From: Isoetes taiwanensis
Lineage: Eukaryota; Streptophyta; Lycopodiopsida; Isoetales; Isoetaceae
NCBI GenBank assembly: GCA_021234155.1
Contig: JAJEKV010000035.1
Location: forward strand, 4,976,224-5,040,223
Direction: 5' to 3'
DNA length: 64,000 bases
The notes under the pieces were generated by a model. That model was not told the origin of the DNA. It saw only the letters and a list, made by a program, of their open reading frames with translations, and made no database searches. Below are positions 57,125-64,000 of the stretch, piece after piece. Position 1 is the stretch's first letter. Each line of letters starts with the position of its first letter. Position numbers and translations under genes: made by a program.

Positions 57125-58170
57125 AAAGCTGGCAAGACAAAGGGCTAATAACGTTAAATGGACAAAGGCGTTATGGCCCGGGGCCAACCAAACGGCCATG
57201 TGGCCGGTCTCAGCGCCGTTAAAATTAACCAAAGGACTATCTCGCCACATGGCCACGTCCATTTTTGATTAATATATAACGCCAAAACAATAAAATTTAT
57301 TTGTCTTAACGCCTTTTATCATTTATTTGGCGTAGTAGCCCATTTATAGCCAAGCTTGGCCAAGCTTCTGAGTTCGCTGTGTGATTTTGCAGAGCTTAGT
57401 AATGCTGAAGCTGACGGCAACAAAAATTTCCCAAAATTTTCTTGCAGCAGAGGATTTCTTTAGGGCAGCAGAGGATTTGTTTAGGGAGCTTTTGTGCTGC
57501 AGCGACGAGCAGCGGGAAAACCAACAACCACCACTCCGAATATGATCTTTCTGCTTTCTTTTCTCGCGGACGACGGCGGAAAGCAAAAATCTGGTTTCAC
57601 GGTTTTACGTGGGTCGAAAATACAAGGCAAGCCGGATTCTTCCAGCATCTAGCAAGCTAAAAGAGGGCAAGCAAAAAGAGGGCGGCTTTTTAGCATGATG
57701 GAGGCCTGGCTATGGCGGATTGTCTTGTGATAAACCTTGGAATGGGGCTTTGAGCATGTCGCAGGCCTGGCTATGGCGTCTTTGGAGCAGGGATTCGACC
57801 ACGACATCCAACCACGGTGAGGATCCAACCACGGCAGTGCACAGTCCCAGCAAATCAGATGTTATGGCCATAACATCTATGTTATGGCCATAACAAATTC
57901 GGCCACAATGTTACTGGGGATAACAGCTTAAAATCGACGGCTGGGATTCAATCCTACGGCTAAATGCAGAGGCCAAGGACGTTAAGGAGCAATAACAAAA
58001 TGGACAAAGGCTTCTCCAACTTGAAACAACAACCCCAAACAGTTACATCGGTCTTGGCGGTTAAAATTAACCAAACATTTATGCCAGCAACAGGTCACAA
58101 CTTAATATATCCAAGCCAAAACAATAAAATTTTATTTGTCTTATAATATTATTATCATTTATTAAGAGCA
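57125..58170. repeat. Diverged direct duplication plus tandem palindromes
   Basis: 57125-57330 and 57965-58165 share GGACAAAGGC, CGGTTAAAATTAACCAAA-like text and CCAAAACAATAAAATTT, spaced about 845 bp. Between them GAGCATG..GGAGGCCTGGCTATGGCG-type text occurs twice (57692, 57757). The perfect palindrome GTTATGGCCATAAC occurs at 57861-57874 and 57881-57894. Confidence 0.7.
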
Positions 58171-58861
58171 ACGAACCATTTAGCACTGATACACTGTTAT
58201 GCCTCGAAAAGAAGACTATGGGTCTTTATCGACTATGGCAATGGCCGAGCAGTTATAACTAGGTCTGTCAAATATGGCAAGATCCGGCTACATTCTTGGC
58301 TTCTGTTCGGCGATCTGAAGGATGCCCACAACGACAGGGAGACATGGATTGCTGACCAGCAACTCGGCAGAGGAGAGAAACAGCAGGTAACACATGCTTC
58401 ACTTTGGAAAAAATACACAGGCGAAAGGATTTACGGCCATCCCAGGTGAAAAGCTTGATTGCTGAAAAGGTTGATTCAAGAAGATGATTCCAAAACTGAC
58501 TGGCCTTTGTTGCAGAATGAGGTCGCTACAATGCATAATTCAGAGGTCACATATTTAACAGAGGTAAGGGTTTAACACAGGTAACCATTCGCAGCAGCCA
58601 AAGCGGATACAGAGGCGTAAGTTATGACAACGAAAATATACACAGAGAACCCAAAGCATTTAAAAACTTGGCGAAACCAACCCATTCTTTAAACTTTCTC
58701 ATGAAGCTCTGCCTCTTACAGAAACCAGCAGGCAACCTTATACATCAACTTAAACAACTGAAATTTATTAACTTATGCTGAAGAAAAACAGAGTCTTAAA
58801 ACCGACACAGAATACTGGGCTTTTACAGACTCACCACAGATCAGAGACCAAAGCAACGCCC

Positions 58862-59338
58862 TTAAAAGGGTAGAACCCCCACTTCAGAGTGATCAGAAAA
58901 AGTTAAACCATCCATTTCATAGAATCTTGCAACTCTTGAACCTTCTCTATCTGTGATACAGATCAAATTTTTTCTGTTAGAAATTACGGACTTACCTTTA
59001 TCAATGATGGCTTTGGTTGCTTCGTCCATAAGCATGTGCAACTGTAAATGGCTTTCCAAATCCTCAAACACGTCCTCTAATTGATTCAAGAAATCAAATT
59101 GTCTGATATTCTCATGATATTTTAAGATAGGGGCTCTTGATTTCCTGCTCTTTCGCTGAATCTCTTCTTGCAGAGAAGAGATTTTGGATTCTAAAGCTGC
59201 AATGATTCCAGCCTTAGAGCCATTCAAATCAACTATTTTAGCCTCCAACCTGTTCTCCATGGCTTTAACCCATGCTGGAACTTGTTCTGCATTTGTGGCA
59301 TGCTTCTTCTTAAGCTTGGGATTAAGTTTTGGAGCCAT
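58862..59338 (-). CDS. Small coiled-coil protein, unknown (158 aa)
   Basis: ATG at 59338 opens MAPKLNPKLKKKHATNAEQV, a basic head. AWVKAMENRLEAKIVDLNGS ... ALESKISSLQEEIQRK follows with heptad-like hydrophobic spacing (a coiled coil of about 45 residues), then FDFLNQLEDVFEDLESHLQL and an uncharged tail. The frame is uninterrupted, in contrast to its surroundings. A perfect donor-like AAAG-GTAAGT at about 58998 could splice the end differently. The right-hand 174-bp repeat, with a TATA-like box, lies about 300 bp upstream and would act as its promoter. The head-plus-coil layout is reminiscent of retroelement gag N-termini, but nothing else of a retroelement is present. Confidence 0.45.
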   Translation of the reverse strand: MAPKLNPKLKKKHATNAEQVPAWVKAMENRLEAKIVDLNGSKAGIIAALESKISSLQEEIQRKSRKSRAPILKYHENIRQFDFLNQLEDVFEDLESHLQLHMLMDEATKAIIDKGKSVISNRKNLICITDREGSRVARFYEMDGLTFSDHSEVGVLPF

Positions 59339-59642
59339 AGCCAACAGCACGATGCACTAAAGGGCCTCTGGTAAGAATCTTTGCACAGTGAACCCAATCT
59401 CAAAACCGTAGCATTAAAGAGGGAAAACTCTGTGAGCGGTGGTATTAAACACCAAAAATTTATTGCAGACCTGAATCGGAAGCACTAAAGAACTTTGCTA
59501 AGCAGAAATTGTTGCATAACCGTAGCTTCAAAAGGAAAAGGGTTGTTGGGTGTGGACGAAATACTAAGGAAACATGGCGATGGCGAGTGGCACCGAAAGC
59601 ATAAAAGCTTTAGTAGACCGCAATCGGTAACCAGAAATGCCA

Positions 59643-59816
59643 GACCAAACCCTAAGGAGGAGATGCTAACATGAGAAGCTGATGAAGAACAAAGGAACGT
59701 GAAAGAAAATAAATAGGGAAGGGAAAACAACTAACTAACTAACTAACCAACTAACTATCTTCGTAGTTCTAGAACTTCATTTACCTTCTAATCTGTGAAA
59801 CGAAGGTAAATGCCAC
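59643..59816 (-). repeat. 174-bp direct repeat, right copy
   Basis: Identical to 56526-56699. Placed upstream of the small coiled-coil gene, with a TATA-like CCCTATTTATTTTC and a T/C-rich leader on the minus strand. Confidence 0.95.
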
Positions 59817-59822
59817 AACTCT

Positions 59823-60829
59823 AGGTGATCAAATCTGTTACATGTAAGAATAATAGCAAGGACGAGTCTCGGCAGCTTCCTATGCAAGGGATTCACGATA
59901 AGAACTCTTGCATAGTGGGAAATGACATTCTCCTCGAAGGATTCATAATGACGTTGTAGCCCTCTTCATTGGAGCCAACTAACACCTCAAATGTGCCATT
60001 GCAAGCATGCCCTTCTTTCTTTCCACAAAAGCCAAGCAAGCAGTCATCTCTCGGAATCCAACGGACAGCCCGCTTTATGACGGTCTCGTCCTCGGCCACA
60101 ATTGCTGGAACTCCCCCCAAATCCAAGTGCTGGCATTGCATGTGTCGAGCGTAGACCTGAGCAAGATGCTTAACATTTCTTCCCTAAGACCGACCTTGTA
60201 AAAGAAGCTTTCTCGTGTTGAGCGCATAGTGGTGGACATACTCGGACCTGCAAAATTAAGAGAAAGAAAATTGTGCATTCTTCTCCCTCCCTATATCTTA
60301 ATTATTTCAAACAACGCCTTCGTGATTTCCCTATATCTTCTTCTATGGCCAGGTCTGATTATGTTTTGAGCTATGTCCCTCAGAAAATCCCAAAGAGCTG
60401 GTTTTCCACTAAATTTTCCTTGCCGATGTGCCTCCACTATATCCTGGCAGAATCTGCTGACATCCTTCCTGTTCATTGACTCCTCCAGACTCCCTCTTAG
60501 CGACCTTTCTTTCATGGACAATGCAGTAACTCTCATTTTGGAAAACATTAATTCCTTATGTAACTTTCTTATCTCATAAACTGCAGACCTGGCCATTCTC
60601 TTTATCTCAATTGTATTCAGGTAATCTGATCTAATACATAACTTTGTAGTTCTAAATCCCCTCGCTACCTTGTCATCTGTCTGTCTATGCACTCTCATGT
60701 AAAAATCCCTCTCTTTCAGAATAGCAGCACATAAAGAACATTGATAATTCACAAAGGGTTCACCAATAAGGCTGACCCTCTTGCATTTCTTATGCCTAAA
60801 CGAGCCACTAATCTGTAAACCCTGTCCAA
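59823..60829 (-). pseudogene. Middle part of the large transposase-like gene
   Basis: From 60829 (acceptor TTGTAG): GQGLQISGSFRHKKCKRVSL, CSLCAAILKERDFYM, KALWDFLRDIAQNI-type text (KPALWDFLRDIAQNI), then KALFEIIKI, an in-frame TAG at 60291, GGRRMHNFLSLNFAGPS. After a shift near 60130: GGVPAIVAEDETVIKRAVRW, CLLGFCGKKEGHACNGTFEV, EEGYNVI. After another shift: HYARVLIVNPLHRKLPRLVL and ILTCNRFDHLE. The CxxC pair at 60745-60755 may be a zinc ligand. AEDET and NPLHxxLPR are the most family-like blocks. Bridges the N- and C-terminal parts. Confidence 0.65.
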
Positions 60830-61222
60830 CTACAAATGTATGCTGCAATGTAGGTTCACAATAGGGTCTAAGTTAGATATTGGGGTACAAAAGCACCCGT
60901 CCGGACGCGCTGCTTTTCGTGCTTGGTCCGCTGTGCTTGGAGGTGCTTGGAGAGCGGGAACGCGATGATCCGTTTTTAGCAAATTGCTTCCGGATCGATG
61001 ACATGGCTACCCGCAAAATCAAATTCGGTACAGAATCAATTTGGCTCAATTTTCAGCTCATGCAAAAAGGGTCTTAAATCCTTCACTACTTATATTTGTT
61101 CTGCCAAAAGCCCCAGCATAGTAGAGCCAAGGACGTTTCTGTTACCGAAATATGACAATGAAATCTAAATACCCTACAAACTTAAAATACAAACCACTTA
61201 TAAAGCCAGTAAGAGTACTCAC

Positions 61223-62502
61223 GTGAACTGCTACTTGATGAAGCTTGGCTGATCGAGCTTGGAGGGCATGGAGGGTTTGCTGCTCATGTCAAAATCAGTC
61301 AAAATCAGCTAAGATTATTCAACATTATTGCAGCTAAAATGTGAACACTACTTCTAGCAAATAAAATAGAGGTTACCTCTTGCAAAAAAAGAATGCAAAT
61401 TTCCTTGATGCGGGTCTGCTTCAACCGATTTCTTGGGCCTGCCACCTCTTGCTGCTTGGTCATTTGACTCCTTATCTATATTCATAATAGCATGCACATG
61501 TCTCTTTGGAAGAATATGATCTCTCGTGTGGCCATTAAGACTTCCAGATCTTGGAAAGAGTTCAAGAAGCCTTTCACACATGGCACAAATAATACGAATG
61601 TCATCAAGTTTAGCATATCCACCAACGATGCTCTCATAAAGCTTGAACACAAGATCAAAAACACTAATTTCTTCTTGAAACTTTGCAATGGCAGCAGCTA
61701 ATGTACTTTCTACTAGAGCTTGATTCTCCTTGCAAATGTCCAGCTCCTCCTCAACATTGCAGGGCTGATCCTCCTTCTCCACAACCTACTCTCCCTTCTC
61801 GTGATGCTTGAGATTACACTCATAATTATCGGCATGACTCTTGGTCAAGTGGCTGCGTTCAAAGTTACACAAGGTATCATCTCCGCCTTTACCATATCGT
61901 TTCTCACATTCAAGACACCAAATAGCAAATACTGGTTTACCATGGGCATCATAAGAACACAATTCAAACCTGTCCTTTCGATTCTTTCGCTGCAGCTTTG
62001 AACTCAACTTCCTCACAGCAACTTGCCATTTGGCAACATCAAACTTTGTTGCTAACTTGGATAGCAACCTATTCTTTGAAAAATGCAGATCTAATACATC
62101 ATCTAAAAAGGCGGTATCTTCAACGAGAACAAGTTCATCATCATTTACCTCTTCATTGGTCTGCTCCTCCACTATGACAGTCTGGTCTACCATCTCAAAT
62201 TCGAGATTTTGAGATGAAATGCTCTCAACAACAGTCCTCTGCCTTTTTTGTGCAGGCGCTCTAACCACCTTGATAGTAACCTCGTCAGTAGTACAAACCT
62301 TAAACCTTACCTCCTGCGTTGACGTGAAAGCCACTTCCCTATTTCCAAGAAATACAAAATCTTTCTCATTCTCCAGTAGCCCGTCCCGTCGTATTTCATT
62401 ACGGACATCCACGTAAGTGCATTCATGAGACACCATCACGAGGCCAAGGTCAGCCACGATTCCACAACCTTCATTCACCTTAACCACTAGTGTCCTTTCC
62501 AT
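61223..62502 (-). pseudogene. N-terminal exons of the large transposase-like gene (one in-frame TAG)
   Basis: ATG at 62502, just after a splice acceptor (GGCAG). Exon 1 (62502-61377) encodes a globular head of about 90 residues (MERTLVVKVNEGCGIVADLG ... FVFLGNREVAF), an acidic linker and a zinc-finger-like motif: WCLECEKRYGKGGDDTLCNF, then HLTKSH and NLKHH. TAG at 61786-61788 is the only interruption. The same frame continues VVEKEDQPCNVEEELDICKE ... GGRPKKSVEADPHQGNLHSF to a GT donor at 61376. Exon 2 (61279-61223, 57 bp) is Pro/Ser-rich (PPSSISQASSSSSS). Phases agree with the acceptor at 60830. The ubiquitin-sized head, finger and GRPKK basic patch suggest a nuclear DNA-binding protein. Confidence 0.65.
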
Positions 62503-63333
62503 TTTCTTCAGCCTGCCATAAACAAAGAAACAACAAATAATATTAGAGAGATGCTTGTGAATGTATAGCGCTACCGAGATGCATGCACGAAACTGATCTT
62601 AAACTGACCTTACATAGATGCACAAACCCTCTAAAAACCACATTTCTACCACGGATCTCAGAGAATGGAGGCCGAAATGGAGGAAGGGGAAGCTTGGCCT
62701 ACACAAAAAGAGCTACTGGATATGCTGTAGAAAATATATGGACTTCAAAATCAAATGCTCAACAATGCTTTATGCTGCTCGTCTAACTACTTCCTAATCC
62801 GTTCATGACCAAACTCTGTGGTAGATTTTTATGGGGCAGGGACGAAAAAACTTCAAAACATTACCTCCGAAACACCAAATTCCTCGGGAAATTCCTTGAC
62901 GTATTTCTGGCAATAAGCTTCGGATTTAAAGCCCTCAAAACGTAATCTCACGTCTTAGCTAGTCGCAGAAAACCATCCCTGGACCGTGGAAATCCATACA
63001 CTCAAGGCGCCAAAACGTAGGAGCGACCGCAGGTATACGTACATTTTGTTTTCAAAAACACCCCTTCTCCGTCCACGCACATGTATTCTACAGAATACAT
63101 GTGCGAACCCCCTTGACTGTTGGAAACCGTTAAGTCGCATTTAATTAATGTGGGTCATATGTCATTCCCACTTTTTCTCGGAACCCTGTTATTTTACATG
63201 AAAAGGACGAGGGAAAGTTATTCGGCCTCTATAACTATCCAAGTCAAGAACAATAAGAATACAACTCAAACAAAGGAATTTCATTACACATTGAAATCAA
63301 AGTTGTAGTTGAAAAAGAATTTTTATTAATAAA
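62503..63333. other. Upstream region of the large gene, with a palindrome
   Basis: The gene's 5' side, probably with an untranslated exon and intron (acceptor right before the ATG). The 14-bp-arm palindrome at 63076-63105 is the only distinct structure. Confidence 0.4.
63076..63105. repeat. Perfect palindrome, 14-bp arms
   Basis: CGCACATGTATTCT-AC-AGAATACATGTGCG, about 575-600 bp upstream of the ATG of the large gene. Could be a dimeric protein site or a cruciform. Confidence 0.9.
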
Positions 63334-63543
63334 TTAAATAGTTACAATGTATTTTACAACGGATGCAGAGGCCATGGGGTCTTCTGTCACTACAGTTTCA
63401 TCATGGTAGGTGGTCCACCTTACAGAAAGAACGTGGCGGGGCTTCTTATTGCCGTCTATAAGTTTAGCGTCTGCAATCATGAGCAAGCTTATCCCAAAGC
63501 CCTGGTAAGTGTGTAGCCTGAGCGGGATCTGTGCCAGAGCCAT
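63334..63543 (-). other. Open frame of 69 codons, unknown
   Basis: Reads MALAQIPLRLHTYQGFGISL ... LSVRWTTYHDETVVTEDPMA from an ATG at 63543. No domain recognised. Composition is protein-like, so it may be an exon of an unidentified gene. Confidence 0.25.
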
Positions 63544-63652
63544 TTAGAACAAAGAGACTCAATGATTAATAATTACAGTGCCATTAGTCATGAGTAACAA
63601 AGAAAAAGATGCAGATTTCAAAATAGGTTGGAGAGCATTCATTCCATATAGC

Positions 63653-63887
63653 TGCATCCAATCACAGAAGGAAGCATACAAATGGTCTCATCATTGGGAC
63701 AAGCAGTGCCTTTCTCGACTGGCCTTGGAAAGTCAATGTACAACTATTTTCATTACAGAATATAGATGCATATAATCACACAAAGAAGCATACAATCTTT
63801 ATTGGGACAAACAGTGCCTTTCTCGACTTGCGAGTCGAGAAAGGCCGTGAAAACTCAATGTACAAGTATTTTCATGACAGAATATAG
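63653..63887. repeat. Tandem duplication of about 115 bp; second copy contains a palindrome
   Basis: Shared words: AGAAGCATACAA, ATTGGGACAARCAGTGCCTT, TCAATGTACAA, ACAGAATATAG. In the second copy GCCTTTCTCGACT (63816-63828) is followed by TGCG and its exact complement AGTCGAGAAAGGC (63833-63845). In the first copy only the left arm is present (63708-63720). Confidence 0.85.
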
Positions 63888-64000
63888 TACAATTGTTCAC
63901 ATTTTTCAAAAATTCACAAAATTTTGCTATCTGAAAGCAGAGGTCACTCTTCTTGATCACCATAATATTTCCCGTCCATAGCCCTCATGATCGCACTGCT

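Larger units (their letters stand above)
56031..59822 (-). other. Large intron or insertion inside the transposase-like gene
   Basis: Coding text stops at about 59822 (ILTCNRFDHLE) and resumes at about 56022 (AHEQIQEL). The interval carries its own structures: a LINE-tail-like hairpin, a 20-bp minisatellite, two identical 174-bp repeats, internal duplications and a small coiled-coil gene on the same strand. GTTGTG at 59820 is a weak donor and TGCAG near 56022 a good acceptor. Confidence 0.55.

Noticed and set aside
56526-59816. LTR retrotransposon with 174-bp LTRs
   Set aside because: The repeat ends are not TG/CA, no matching target duplication, no polypurine tract, and no pol genes between them.
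61492-62416. Plus-strand frames of 60-93 codons
   Set aside because: Antisense to the well-supported N-terminal exon of the large minus-strand gene.

Overview
This is nuclear DNA of a land plant. The evidence is plant spliceosomal introns, two heavy-metal-associated isoprenylated plant proteins (HIPPs) with CaaX ends, a receptor-like kinase, a PPR repeat protein, a CRAL-TRIO (SEC14-like) protein and plant-type transposons (CACTA, hAT, LINE). The window is AT-rich, gene-poor and full of decayed mobile DNA. Two large uncharacterised transposase-like genes, which I associate from memory with seed-free plants and invertebrates rather than crops, suggest a fern, lycophyte or gymnosperm. I cannot name the species. 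Most protein-coding stretches are broken. The only genes that read as intact here are HIPP copies 2 and 3 and a small coiled-coil gene at 58.9-59.3 kb.

Layout: 0.57-1.89 kb is a long purine-only tract. 2.2-4.65 kb is a decayed CACTA transposase on the minus strand that keeps several splice sites. 5.4-6.5 kb is an L1-type LINE relic, followed by a tRNA-derived SINE-like head at 7.0 kb. 7.15-12.24 kb is a strikingly GC-rich LINE on the plus strand ending in (TATTC)6. 15.6-17.1 kb is a six-exon receptor-kinase pseudogene. 18.9-22.2 kb holds minisatellites and a long inverted repeat. 22.4-37.4 kb is a locally duplicated HIPP cluster with three gene copies on the minus strand (copy 1 dead) and shared flanks, into which two copies (A and B) of a 2.6-kb repeat were inserted. 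39.2 kb holds a hAT dimerisation-domain fragment, 44.8-45.2 kb a PPR pseudogene, 45.8-48.1 kb a decayed CRAL-TRIO gene, and 49.1-50.5 kb two cassettes sharing a TATA-containing segment.

50.9-62.5 kb is the most unusual part. A plus-strand DUF7869-like transposase gene (50.9-53.77 kb) meets, tail to tail and about 200 bp apart, a minus-strand gene of about 8.5 kb (62.50 to 53.97 kb). That second gene encodes a large uncharacterised protein with a ubiquitin-like-sized N-terminus, a zinc-finger-like motif, and a series of conserved blocks including GPLIGHSSD, HNGKKL, GSDVCENFF and LNGNPWLSKD. A 3-kb insertion bounded by two identical 174-bp direct repeats, carrying the small coiled-coil gene, sits in one of its introns.

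The two copies of the 2.6-kb repeat differ mostly at CAG/CTG triplets. That is what consensus errors at CHG-methylated cytosines in long-read assemblies would look like, so some of the frameshifts reported here, especially in repeats, may be assembly artefacts.
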